Positions 40,707 through 49,766 of a DNA stretch of 64,000 bases are shown one piece after another. Positions within the stretch are counted from its first letter, which is position 1. Every line of letters starts with the position of its first letter. The notes beneath the pieces were generated by a model that did not search any database, had not been told where the DNA came from, and saw only the letters and a program-made list of their open reading frames with translations. This DNA is from Sacculina carcini (lineage: Eukaryota > Arthropoda > Thecostraca > Sacculinidae): the NCBI GenBank assembly GCA_916048095.2, contig OU696590.1, positions 3,261,001 to 3,325,000 on the forward strand. Reading direction: 5' to 3'. Made by a program: the position numbers and the translations under genes.

Positions 40707-41630
40707 TGTGGCGTACACACTTATTCACACACACATGTTTCTTTTGTATTGATTGTCGTTGTATTATTTTAGTTTATGCGTTGCATGTTTATGTTGTGCG
40801 TGTGTTTGCGTTATATTCGTTGCGTGTTTGTTTCATTACATAAATTCATTTCATTGTATAAATTTACACACTTCGCAATATGATTGTATGTATGTTCGCA
40901 CCGTGCACACCACCGGATGTGATATTTTCGTCACCTATTTGCGCCGTGTGTTTACGTCGCCGTCTGGCTATGTCATCGCCGTCTGGCTATGTCGTGTTTG
41001 TGTCGCGCTGTATATCCGCGCCGCCTGTGTGCTTGTGTCTGTCTGTCTGAGCCGCCTGTGTGCGCTGCCCATTCTCCACGCAAGCCGGCGGAAGTACTAC
41101 TGTGTGTTCACACCACCCACGACGATCGTAGTCCCGCTATTTCCCGCGACAATTCACACGACTGTTTGCTCAGACGTCGCACGGCACCTTCCAGACGGTC
41201 ACGTGACCGGTGTCCTACTTGGAGTGAAGGTATTCCGGCCGGTGCTACAGGTGTTGGACAAGTCAGTCGAGTATAAGGCGTGCTGACACACAGTGCTAGG
41301 GTTGTTCGCTCGCTTCATTGTGCTCCCGCTACTTACTCGTGCTCCCCGCGTATGCGTGTCAAGCCGCTGCGGGTACACTAGCATCTTCAGTCGAGAATAG
41401 TGCGTGTTGTCACACAGTGCTAGAGTTGTTCGCTCGCTTCATTGTGTTCCCGCGACTTATTCGTGCTCCCCGCGTATTCGTGTTCAGCCGCTGCGGGTAT
41501 CGTATCTTATTGTATTGTTTCGTTATTGTAATTATGTATTAATGTTATGTAATGTGTGAATGTAATATATAGCTGATTTACTAATTGTTTTCTATGCATG
41601 TTTAACCGTACTTAACAAGTGTAGTTAACA
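40707..41630 (+). repeat. M7 3' LTR
   Basis: 924 bp, TGTGGCG … TTAACA, preceded by a polypurine tract and followed by the target duplication ACAT. It shares long identical stretches with 39069 on, for example a 177-codon frame differing at one codon (Glu/Asp), so the pair is recent or gene-converted. Confidence 0.8.
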
Positions 41631-41634
41631 ACAT

Positions 41635-41755
41635 CAACATTTACACGATTTGAACACAAAAACAGCCCTAAAAGCGAAGTTTGTGTCTCTCTGAGCTTAT
41701 TTTTATTATATCTATGCTTGAATATGAGGTGACAACTGCGCGGGCTCAATGGTAT
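41635..41755 (+). repeat. Helitron-like repeat flank
   Basis: CAACATTTACAC… continues the repeat broken by M7. 41670-41755 (GTTTGTGTCTCTCTGAGC … GGGCTCAATGGTAT) is an inverted copy of 38560-38680. The G4 LTR begins directly at TGTAATAG. Confidence 0.6.
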
Positions 41756-42223
41756 TGTAATAGGTGTTCGTATTATGTACAGTGTGATGAAATCGTGTGA
41801 CCGCGTAGGTGTGTTTGTATGTCTGTATGTATGTGTATGTTCAAGTGCGCGAATGGTGTGCCTGCTCTTTTCCATGAATGCGAGTTACCGTGTATGTGCG
41901 TGTATATGTTCAAGTGTGCGTATGGTTCATGTGACTTGGCTTGTCACGTGACTCGAGTAATGTGTGCTGATTGGTCGGTGTACTTTGACATCGTGACGTG
42001 TGACGCCTGTGCGTGTGGCTGAAGCGAGCTACAAGCAGTCTGGTTTTGAGCGTTGTGAGTGTTGGTGGTGTTCGTGTGTTGGTGGTGTATTTGTTATTGT
42101 GATTGGTGCGAGGCCACAAAGTGTTTATTGTTTATTATAAGTTTTGTTTTCTGGAGTGCATTTCAGTGCTATCATTTCATCGTCGTCCTCATCTTCATTG
42201 AATACATCTCTATTTACTCTACA
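41756..42223 (+). repeat. G4 5' LTR
   Basis: 468 bp, TGTAATAGGTG … ACTCTACA, inserted within the repeat after GGGCTCAATGGTAT. Its end is set by homology to G5, where the same primer site AGCTATTTCGGC follows an LTR end fixed by a target duplication. No second LTR is present to confirm it. Confidence 0.75.
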
Positions 42224-42248
42224 AGCTATTTCGGCCATAATCATCGCA

Positions 42249-43055
42249 ATGTCTATCGAAGAATCGAAGGCTCCTCTGCATGTCCAGTCGTCTTTCGATG
42301 TGAAGTTGATTCCGGAATTTCGTGGTGACGCCGGTGAAAACGTATCAGAGTGGCTGAGTCGTCTCAAGTGGACCTGTCGTCTGCATGGAGTGCGGGACCT
42401 GGTTTCAGTTGTACCACTGAGACTATTCGGTCACGCATACAAAGTGTATGATCAGATTCCCGAGAACGACAAGTTTGACATCGAAACAGTGGAGAAGAAC
42501 TTGCGCGACGCTTTTGATGTCGATTCGTTCACAGCGTACGAGCTGCTGCAGCGTCGTGGCTTGCAGCCGTGCAAACCAGTGGATACATATCTGGCAGACA
42601 TAAAAAGGCTTGCTCAAATTGCGGGAGGCATGAGCGAAAAAACAATATCAGGAGCGTTTCTTTTTGGGTTACCTGAGCACGTGAGGTCATCTCTGAGAAA
42701 CAGTGCAACGATAGAGACTCTCAGCTTGCATCAGTTGTTGGAAAGAGCCAGAATGCTTGTTGCAGATAATTGCCGCACAAGCAATGTAGCAGCTGCGACC
42801 GTTGGCAAAAGATCAGCCGGTAGCCGTACAAATCGCCCAAGTCGAGATGTCATCTGTTTCAAATGTGGAGAATCAGGCCATTTTGCCAGGGGATGCGCCG
42901 GATCTTTTCGCAGAGATTATTTGATCAAATATGGCAACACCCGTGTAGTGCGATGTTACCGATGTGGTGAGACCGGTCATGTAAGCCCAAGATGTCCGGG
43001 AAACGACAACGGAGAAGCAGCGAATGCGCCGGCTCCTTCTCCGCAGCATCACTGA
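42249..43055 (+). CDS. G4 gag with two CCHC zinc knuckles
   Basis: ATG at 42249, just after the primer site, gives MSIEESKAPLHVQSSFDVKL. An in-frame ATG at 42144 lies inside the LTR and is unlikely. The capsid part parallels G3 (LIPEFRG, AYELLQRRGLQPCKPVDTY, AFLFGLPEHVR). The knuckles are CFKCGESGHFARGC and CYRCGETGHVSPRC. The second is followed directly by GGGAAAC (42998-43004). It ends APAPSPQHH. Confidence 0.9.
   Translation: MSIEESKAPLHVQSSFDVKLIPEFRGDAGENVSEWLSRLKWTCRLHGVRDLVSVVPLRLFGHAYKVYDQIPENDKFDIETVEKNLRDAFDVDSFTAYELLQRRGLQPCKPVDTYLADIKRLAQIAGGMSEKTISGAFLFGLPEHVRSSLRNSATIETLSLHQLLERARMLVADNCRTSNVAAATVGKRSAGSRTNRPSRDVICFKCGESGHFARGCAGSFRRDYLIKYGNTRVVRCYRCGETGHVSPRCPGNDNGEAANAPAPSPQHH
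42998..43004 (+). promoter_or_regulatory. Candidate -1 frameshift site GGGAAAC (G4 gag-pol)
   Basis: In gag phase it reads G GGA AAC. The slipped frame reads GKRQRRSSECAG and leads into the protease. Confidence 0.75.
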
Positions 43056-43956
43056 GCGTCTCCGCTCCTACGGCGCACATGCGTGTCAATGGTGTGCATT
43101 GTGATGTTTTGGTTGATACTGGCTGCAGTAAATGTTTGATATACGCTGCGCTATGTAGAGAGCAATCTAAGGCGTATACTGATCTAGTTCTGATCAACGG
43201 GTCAAGACAAGCATGTGAAGGTGTGACAAGTGTGCGACTGCGGGACGCATTTGGTCGTGTAGTTATTGTTGAAGCTATTGTTGTGAATTTTCGTCCCTTG
43301 AATTACAATTTTGTTCTTGGTATGAATGGTGTCTTTTGGTGGTGTCGCAGTGAATGGAGATGGGCAGGTCAAGTTTGGACCCACCGATTCACACCGACAG
43401 TGTACAAGCCAGTCTCTGGTAGAGCCAGCTGCAGGATTGGTGATTACGGCACCCAGAAGTGTATTGTTGGAACAGAAGGATTTTACAGTTTATTTTGACG
43501 AACAACATATCACATGGAAAGCTGCATGGAAATGGCGGTCCACTGAGCCTGACTACCTTCATAACAGAGTAGCTACGTACAATGTGAAGCAGTGTGCTCG
43601 TCGTGAGTATGAAGACGAAATTCAGAAGTGGATAAACAATGGCTGGCTAAGAGAGTACGATGAGCAGGAGATGGGTCCTCCAAAAGGCTTAATCCCCCTC
43701 ATGGCGGTTATTCAGCCCAATAAGAACAAAGTCCGGCCCGTGTGTGATTTTAGGGAGCTGAACGACCACATCACATCGTACACAGGGTCCGCTGATGTGT
43801 GTGCAAATAAGCTGCGCCAGTGGCGGCGTCGTGGGAGTAATGCAGCAGTGCTGGACTTGGAAAAAGCATATCTGCAAACTCACGTCGAAAAGAAGTTGTG
43901 GCCATATCAGACAGTGATATTTGACGGCAAGCGATACTGCTTAACGAGGATGGGTT
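42998..43956 (+). pseudogene. G4 pol, 5' part: protease and RT up to the T1 insertion
   Basis: Protease: VLVDTGCSKCLI and FVLGMNGV. A one-base frame break near 43330 moves the sequence to the next frame, where homology resumes (VKFGPTDSH, then LEQKDFTVYFDEQHITWKAA, NKVRPVCDFRELND, LDLEKAYLQ, YCLTRMG). The RT is then cut by T1 between RMG and FGLS. Codon and motif spacing match G3. Confidence 0.85.
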
Positions 43957-45056
43957 TGCCACGGAGCTACACTAGCACACAGGACGAGTGTTCTGGACCG
44001 ACTGTGTATTGCACATATGACATACAATGCTGGCACACCCATGCACACAGTTGCACCGCGCTTGCAGATGCAGAGGACGAGTGCCTCCTCCAATGGCACA
44101 CAATGTCGACAGGGCAGAGGACACTGCGCGTGTGCTTCTGGTGGGTTACCCGAAGTGGTGCGTGACGCTGTTGCACGTGGCGCACCACAGAGCTCCCCCA
44201 CCAGAAGCGGAGCGGTGTTGTCGACGAGTCGACGAATACACCTGTTTAAAAACCGGTGCGCTGTACTGCACTGCAGCACGAGGCCAAGTAGGTTTGACAC
44301 AATCCAGTCGTCCTCGTGCTGCGCTGTCCGGTAGCTAAATATAATGTAGTTGCAGAGACTATCGGTGAGTCGGTGTGGCTTACGCCGGCGTAGAAAACCG
44401 GCGCGCCATACGGCACCGCAGCACGAGGCCAAGTAGATTTGATACAATCAAGTCGTCCCCGTGCTGCGCAGTCCAGTGGCGAAACAAGAAGTGGTAGCAG
44501 GGACTGCAGCCAGCAAAGAGTCGAGCCAATCTTGATTGAGTTGACCCCTTGCTGCGCAGACGGTTGCTTCTGATGTTTTAACGTCCAGCGATATCGGAAG
44601 AGCGATTGCGTACGCGCCGGACGGAGTCGGTCCTCGATGGTGTGATGCTGGATACTCTTGCCAGCAGCTTATGGTGCGTCGCCTCATAGCGAGGCACAGA
44701 CGGCTGCTGACATAGAGGCGCGGCGCAAGTAGATGGCGCATGTAGATAGCGCAGATGAGGCGCCGCAGATATCTAACACAGCACCACACCATCACGTCGG
44801 GGTCACCAATGCGGCGGTTGGCTCGACATGGAGCGTATCAAACACACATGCCGAGTGTTCTGGACCGACTGTGTATTGCACATATGACATACAATGCTGG
44901 CACACGCATGCACACAGTTGCACCGCGCTTGCAGATGCAGAGGACGAGTGCCTCCTCCAATGACACACAATGTCGAGAGGGCAGAGGACACTGGGCGTGT
45001 GCTTCTGGCGGGTTCCCCGAAGTGGTGCGTGACGCTGTTGCACGTGGCGCACCACA
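43957..45056 (-). mobile_element. T1: 1.1-kb TRIM (miniature LTR retrotransposon)
   Basis: Flanked by GGTT (43953-43956 and 45057-45060); removing it restores RMGFGLS in the G4 RT. On the minus strand: LTR 45056-44810 (TGTGGTGCGCC … GCCGCA), primer site TTGGTGACCCCGACGTGAT (44809-44791), about 600 bp of non-coding interior, purine-rich CTGGTGGGGGAGCTC at 44204-44190, then the second LTR 44189-43957. There is no gag or pol, so it must borrow enzymes. Its primer site equals that of G6 and G2, a possible source. Confidence 0.85.
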
Positions 45057-45057
45057 G

Positions 45058-45232
45058 GTTTCGGTCTGAGTGTGGCACCCGCCGTTCTGCAGACAATACT
45101 GGATTATGTGTTGAAGCAAGATGAGTGTGTGAGCGCAGGGACTTCCGCATATCTGGATGATATTTTTGTTGACCTCAATGTAGTCAGCGCGGAAAAGGTG
45201 CGTGGTCATCTTGTAAAATATGGCTTTAAATA
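45058..45232 (+). pseudogene. G4 pol, RT catalytic part after T1
   Basis: Resumes FGLSVAPAVLQTIL, then GTSAYLDDIFVDLN (the catalytic YLDD) and KVRGHLVKYGFK before truncation. In G3 the next 450 codons are RNase H and integrase, all missing here. Confidence 0.85.
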
Positions 45233-45661
45233 AGAGGCGGGTTGAGGAAAAACATTTTGTCAAAATTGAAATATGAATTTCACATTTAGAATTATATATT
45301 GGCTAAAACTTTCCTATGGGTTTATATTTATTTTTCAAACCGCATTCTTTTTATTTTATTAATTGAATATGAATTTTATTTTATTAATTGTTCCGCACGA
45401 CGGGCGGGCTGAAATGTATCTATAAAGAGTGGGCTTGAATGACAGCGAGGTATATGATATTTTGACAGCAGTAAATATTCTAGCGGTAAAAGTAGAATAG
45501 CAAATGATGTTGGATATTAATGTGAACCTTTAACTATATTGTGCAATCTAATGATAAATGTAATAGGAATAATACGTAGCAGAACATATATTGCAAAAGG
45601 GCTGTAATATCGGTGTAATCCAGAAATAACAACTTTATAAATATGATGCATTAGTGGAAGC
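45233..45661 (+). repeat. Helitron-like repeat, left flank of G5
   Basis: AGGCGGGTTGAGG, hairpin CGCACGACGGGCGGG near 45405, TAGCGGTAAAAGTAG, then GATGCATTAGTGGAAGC. The last string continues as ATTAACCGGGAATTAT only after G5, at 50226. Intact copies at 37-75 and 5212-5242 show the uninterrupted order. Confidence 0.7.
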
Positions 45662-46135
45662 TGTAATGTGAACGGTGTATTTAATGCCAATTATATCGAT
45701 GATATGAAACTGGAAATAAAGCCGCACAAGAGTTCAGACAACGCCAGCAAAGAACACGGAGAAGAATACGGCACACAAGATCCTCTCACACTCGCACGTA
45801 AAACCCCTAGACACACGCACACGCGAAAAGCACTGAAACAACTATCGCCGCACAAAACACCGCACACTAAACCAACGCAACACCAAGACTCTCACTGACT
45901 CGTCACATTCTCGCTGACGCAATCAACTGTCACTCACGCACACACGAACATACAAACGCACACACGAACATACAAACACACACGCGCATACACACACATG
46001 TTCAGTTGCACGCGCATGACATTCGAGCCACCTGTAGTAACGTTCCCAATAACAAGTCCAATAGTGCACGCGCACGCTTACAAACTCTTACACACATATA
46101 CAAATATACAACAATTAATACACGCACTAACCACA
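45662..46135 (-). repeat. G5 3' LTR
   Basis: 474 bp. On the plus strand it reads TGTAATGTGAACGG … ACTAACCACA. It differs from 49767-50220 by a ~20-bp indel in the (CA)-rich part and a few substitutions. Confidence 0.92.
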
Positions 46136-47761
46136 CGCCCCCGTGATGTCTTCATCATCTCCAACGTGGTAATCTTCCATCCACCGAGGTCTGCGCCTTT
46201 CTCTTACGGGCCTGCCTTGATTCTCTTCACCGAAACTCCGCATCTCCGCTTCACCAGTAGAACGCCGCGCCTCGCTTTCGTCCTCTTCGTCCGATTCATC
46301 CGCAAACAAGCGCCGCACGTCTAAGACGTGGCGCGGTGTGCCGTCGACATCAATATTACTGGAAGATGTCACACCAGTAACTCTACCTATGCGCCAATGT
46401 GTGGTGCATCTCGCTCCAGGTGGTTTCACCAGCACCTCATCTCCCACTCGCCAGCCACTGTCTTCTTTCCGAGAACCCTCAACAGGAGTCATGGGATGTC
46501 TCCACTCATAGCGGTACAGCCCACGTGCTGGAGCCGTCTCAGGGTCGGCGATATTATTTGGTGCCATGTTGTGCCAAAACACCATTTCTGGTGGAGTTTT
46601 GCCACATCGTTCCGCCATTTTCTTCACAGTGCGATGATGACGTTCTACGATCCCGTTTCCCGTAGGTCGATAAGCTGCTCGATACCTTCTGATGACACCC
46701 CACTTGTCACACAACTCTGCCAGTACAGACGATCGGAACGCGGCACTGTTGTCCAGCAACAGTTCATCCGGAGGTCCTCTTTCGAGAAACACGTCGTTCA
46801 GGATCCTCACAACGTCGTCGGCGTTCTTGGAGCGCGCCTTTTTCCATAGCGCAAAGCGACATGGGCCGGAATCCACAATAGTCACATAGCACTGGCCCTT
46901 GTTCTCTGTAGCGTCCACCGACAAGCGACTCCAATTATTTTCCACACTAATTTCGCCAGGAGGGTGTCTTACTGGCGCTGGATCCACCGACTGACAACGC
47001 AAACATATTTTCACACAGTCCTCCGTTTCTTTCTTGGTCACTTTGGGATCTACCATTCTTCTCAGCGCCAAGGTTCTGTCGACACCAAAATGATGCAGAC
47101 CATGTAACTCTTCCACCGTCATAAGATCCGTCTCATCACTGGTCTCAAATATCCGTAGCCACGACCTCGGCACCCTGGTGAGTGCATCCGCCTTGTTATG
47201 TTCTGACCTAACGTAAGATGCTGATATTCTCAGACCGAGTTCATCAGCCAGATCACTCAATACGCCAAGCCTGCGTTTGATCAACATTTCAGCCGCACTG
47301 CTGCTCTTCATCCGGCTATCGCCGTTTAGCACCGATTTCAGCCATCCAAGCACCGTGGAAGAATCCGTTTTCACCTCGATCTGCTGAATACCCCATTTCA
47401 CAGCTAGGTTGACTCCTCTCAACACGGCGTCCATCCCGACAATGTTGATGTGATGTGCATCACCTGACTTTCGCAGCCACGACGCGTCTTCAGCTACCTC
47501 GCCGTCCACCTCAAGAATGACTCCTAGAGCAAGACTGCTGGCATCACACCAGACGGTTCCTTTCAGCTTGTCAGGTACATGCCATCTGCCACGCACTGGA
47601 TCATTCGACAAAACTTTCTTCAGCATTTCTCGTGCCATTACCAAAGTCTCACAGCTCACGCTTTCATCCCAATCAATATTTTGTGTCGATCTTTTCACAA
47701 AACTAGCGGCAACCCTCAACCACCCAGCCACAGGATAGTGCCCAACTAGTCTGCCGCACAA
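46127..47761 (-). CDS. G5 pol, 3' part: RNase H and integrase
   Basis: 544 codons open from just after the TAA at 47794-47792, in the same frame as the upstream pol. RNase H: GTVWCDASSLALGVIL, HHINIVGMDAVLRG, VKTDSSTVLGWL. The integrase has a zinc part (LHHFGVDRT … CLRCQ), then LSVDATEN, LLDNSAAFRSS and GIVERHHRTVKKMAERCGK, giving the D, D and E positions. The C-terminal domain has WRVGDEVLVKPPG and RIGRVTGVTSSSNIDVDG. It ends a few codons inside the LTR. Confidence 0.92.
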   Translation of the reverse strand: MCGRLVGHYPVAGWLRVAASFVKRSTQNIDWDESVSCETLVMAREMLKKVLSNDPVRGRWHVPDKLKGTVWCDASSLALGVILEVDGEVAEDASWLRKSGDAHHINIVGMDAVLRGVNLAVKWGIQQIEVKTDSSTVLGWLKSVLNGDSRMKSSSAAEMLIKRRLGVLSDLADELGLRISASYVRSEHNKADALTRVPRSWLRIFETSDETDLMTVEELHGLHHFGVDRTLALRRMVDPKVTKKETEDCVKICLRCQSVDPAPVRHPPGEISVENNWSRLSVDATENKGQCYVTIVDSGPCRFALWKKARSKNADDVVRILNDVFLERGPPDELLLDNSAAFRSSVLAELCDKWGVIRRYRAAYRPTGNGIVERHHRTVKKMAERCGKTPPEMVFWHNMAPNNIADPETAPARGLYRYEWRHPMTPVEGSRKEDSGWRVGDEVLVKPPGARCTTHWRIGRVTGVTSSSNIDVDGTPRHVLDVRRLFADESDEEDESEARRSTGEAEMRSFGEENQGRPVRERRRPRWMEDYHVGDDEDITGACG

Positions 47762-47791
47762 TGAAAAAAGTTGTCTCTTGGTCGTGCCATC

Positions 47792-48961
47792 TTATACATC
47801 ATCCGGAAGTTCATTCCCTCTGCTAAAAACCAAAACACCTCTGTCTACTCTCAGATTCAGTCCAAGTGCTCGACCATTTTCCATGTCCTCAGGTACCTTC
47901 GCCTCCAAACCGTACTTTTTCAAATGATTGATGACATCGGCGGCGCTCACAACACTCTCGTTTACCAGAATATCATCTATATACGAGCTCGTTCCTGACT
48001 GGATTCGTTCGTTCATGCTCAATACCTTCCTTAAAATCTTCGTCATCACCCGGGGTGCACAACTAAGACCGAATCCCAGTCTCGCTAGACAGTACCTGTC
48101 CCCATTAAAGTCGACTTGCTGGTACTGCCATAAAGTTTCATCCATTTTTATCTGCAGATAAGACGTTTTCAAGTCGACCAATTTTAGCGGGCCCGGCCAC
48201 CTGCGCCAGCCGCGCAATGTCTCTTCACACACCGGAGCGTCGAACCCACTGTGACTCTCAACGTACTTATTGAGTTCGCGGTAGTCAATCACCGGCCTCA
48301 CCTTTCTCTTATTCGGTTGATCAACGGCCATCAACGGAAGTATGTCCCCGGTCATTCCACAAGGTATCAACCAGCCCTGTGATATCCATCTCCGAATCTC
48401 TTCGTCAAATCTATCCTTCAACTCGGGCTTCCTTACACTGCTGTAACTACCGACAACGTTTCTGAGCACCGGGGCCCCGTCGCACCATTTCCACTTCACT
48501 GTCCACGAGTCACCGTCGAATCTAGCCTCAAAATCACAGTCATCTATCTTCAGTTCATCCGACGGACACACCTCAGTTTTCGCTGTTCTCGGAACAGTAC
48601 CTGCAGTCACACTGCACACCCGACCGCCATTAGGCAACAAACATTCTCTAGGCCCCAATACTACACCACGCCCATCCACATATACGCCCACAAGCCTCGC
48701 AACGACGTCCATGCCAAGAATCACTTCAACCTCGCCCAATAGATCGTTAGCCACTATCACAGGCAACCAGAGTTCCCCGCCACCTACAGCCACTCGCACC
48801 TTGTCCGTACCAGCACACGGCACTCTACGACCATCGACGGTAGTCACGCTGCAGCTGCCACGCGCATTTGCAGCAATCGATCGAGACACGATCGACATTG
48901 TGCAGCCCGTGTCCATCACAGCATGTACATTTCTACCATTGACTACCGCTGGTACACGCAT
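47792..48961 (-). CDS. G5 pol, 5' part: protease and reverse transcriptase
   Basis: 389 codons shown from an internal ATG; translation is expected by -1 frameshift from gag. Protease: AVMDTGCTMSIV at residues 15-26 and VILGMDVVARL. RT: KVRPVIDYRELNKYV, LVDLKTSYLQI, LARLGFGLSCAPRVM, and YIDD in SSYIDDILV near residue 335. It ends NELPDDV with TAA. The homologous G3 frame reads straight through this point (NELPEC…), so the stop is an acquired nonsense codon or a readthrough site. Confidence 0.92.
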   Translation of the reverse strand: MRVPAVVNGRNVHAVMDTGCTMSIVSRSIAANARGSCSVTTVDGRRVPCAGTDKVRVAVGGGELWLPVIVANDLLGEVEVILGMDVVARLVGVYVDGRGVVLGPRECLLPNGGRVCSVTAGTVPRTAKTEVCPSDELKIDDCDFEARFDGDSWTVKWKWCDGAPVLRNVVGSYSSVRKPELKDRFDEEIRRWISQGWLIPCGMTGDILPLMAVDQPNKRKVRPVIDYRELNKYVESHSGFDAPVCEETLRGWRRWPGPLKLVDLKTSYLQIKMDETLWQYQQVDFNGDRYCLARLGFGLSCAPRVMTKILRKVLSMNERIQSGTSSYIDDILVNESVVSAADVINHLKKYGLEAKVPEDMENGRALGLNLRVDRGVLVFSRGNELPDDV

Positions 48962-48969
48962 AAGCGCTA

Positions 48970-49737
48970 TTACTGACTGGTCAGTGGGAGAGCTGCTGGC
49001 GCACCAGATCTCCCCTCGTCGTTTCCCGTCTGTTGTGTTCTTTCATGTTCGCGAGGACAGTTTCGCCTTAGATGCGGTCCCCCGCATCCGAAACATTCAA
49101 TTTGGCGACGCACATTTTGCAATGGAACACCGCTGCTCCGCGCATTGCAGTACCTTGAGAGATGAGGGCCACCACAATTGAAACACCTTCTCTGCGTCGA
49201 ATATTGTATTTTCCCATTGCGAAAGTGTTGCGTGTTTCGTGCCACCATCGCAGTACTACCCTCGCCGACCTCTATCAAGAGGATGCGTGCACGCTCGACG
49301 ACCGACGCCAAAGCAATTGTTGTCAAATTCGGCATGGTTCTCAATCCTCGTGAGACCTCACGCGGCAATCCCACCACAAAAGCGTTCTTGAGAACGTTGT
49401 CACACTCAATATTAGCAAGCTTAGCAAGTCGCCTCAGGCTTGCCATGTAAACATCGGCTGGTTCTCCCTTCCACTTGCACGCGGTGAACATTTCGTATGC
49501 CGAGAACCTGTCTGTAGCGAAAGCGTCCAGCAGTGATCTTTTGATCTCCGAATACACACACTTTTTGACCTCATCCATTTCACAGAACACTGCGTACGCC
49601 GGGCCATCGAGGAACAGAGGCACGACGGTCTCGAGGGCGTCGATCTTCCGTAGTTCTGCCACTCTATCAAACTTGTCGATCCATTGCAGGACATCCTGGC
49701 TCCCGTCAAACGGCCTTACAATGTCATGCAGCTTCAT
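48970..49737 (-). CDS. G5 gag with two CCHC-type knuckles
   Basis: 255 codons from ATG 49737 (MKLHDIVRPFDGSQDVLQWI), 30 bases after the LTR end. Capsid-like part: FSAYEMFTACKWKGEPADVY and NAFVVGLPREVSRGL. The knuckles are CFNCGGPHLSRYC and CFGCGGPHLRRNC, an unusual variant (C-x2-C-x3-H-x4-C) with one residue less before the His than G3/G4. GGGAAAC follows at 49027-49021. Confidence 0.9.
   Translation of the reverse strand: MKLHDIVRPFDGSQDVLQWIDKFDRVAELRKIDALETVVPLFLDGPAYAVFCEMDEVKKCVYSEIKRSLLDAFATDRFSAYEMFTACKWKGEPADVYMASLRRLAKLANIECDNVLKNAFVVGLPREVSRGLRTMPNLTTIALASVVERARILLIEVGEGSTAMVARNTQHFRNGKIQYSTQRRCFNCGGPHLSRYCNARSSGVPLQNVRRQIECFGCGGPHLRRNCPREHERTQQTGNDEGRSGAPAALPLTSQ
49021..49027 (-). 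promoter_or_regulatory. Candidate -1 frameshift site GGGAAAC (G5 gag-pol)
   Basis: In gag phase it reads ACG GGA AAC. The slipped frame stays open into the protease. Confidence 0.75.
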
Positions 49738-49766
49738 ATTCGCCCTATCTAAGCGCCGAAATAGCT

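Larger units (their letters stand above)
39069..41630 (+). mobile_element. M7: non-autonomous LTR element with a minisatellite interior
   Basis: Flanked by the 4-bp duplication ACAT (39065-39068 and 41631-41634). The flanks match an uninterrupted copy near 3635 (TTTATTG…AATATTTACAC). It starts TGTGGCGTACAC and ends TTAACA. Inside: a 5' LTR-like block, about 130 bp of leader, a 32-bp minisatellite, the last codons of a Gypsy-like pol (HSRSGRRIRPPVRFSP, stop), a purine-rich tract GAGGAGGGGGCTCC at 40693-40706 and the 3' LTR. All enzymes are missing. Confidence 0.8.
41756..45232 (+). mobile_element. G4: truncated Ty3/Gypsy-type element, hosting TRIM T1
   Basis: 5' LTR (41756-42223), primer site AGCTATTTCGGC, gag, -1 frame pol into RT. 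It ends abruptly at about 45232 where GGCTTTAAATAAG runs into the AGGCGGGTTGAGG repeat; TTTAAAT is shared by both sides. RNase H, integrase and 3' LTR are gone. T1 (43957-45056) interrupts the RT. It is the same lineage as G3 and G5. Confidence 0.82.
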
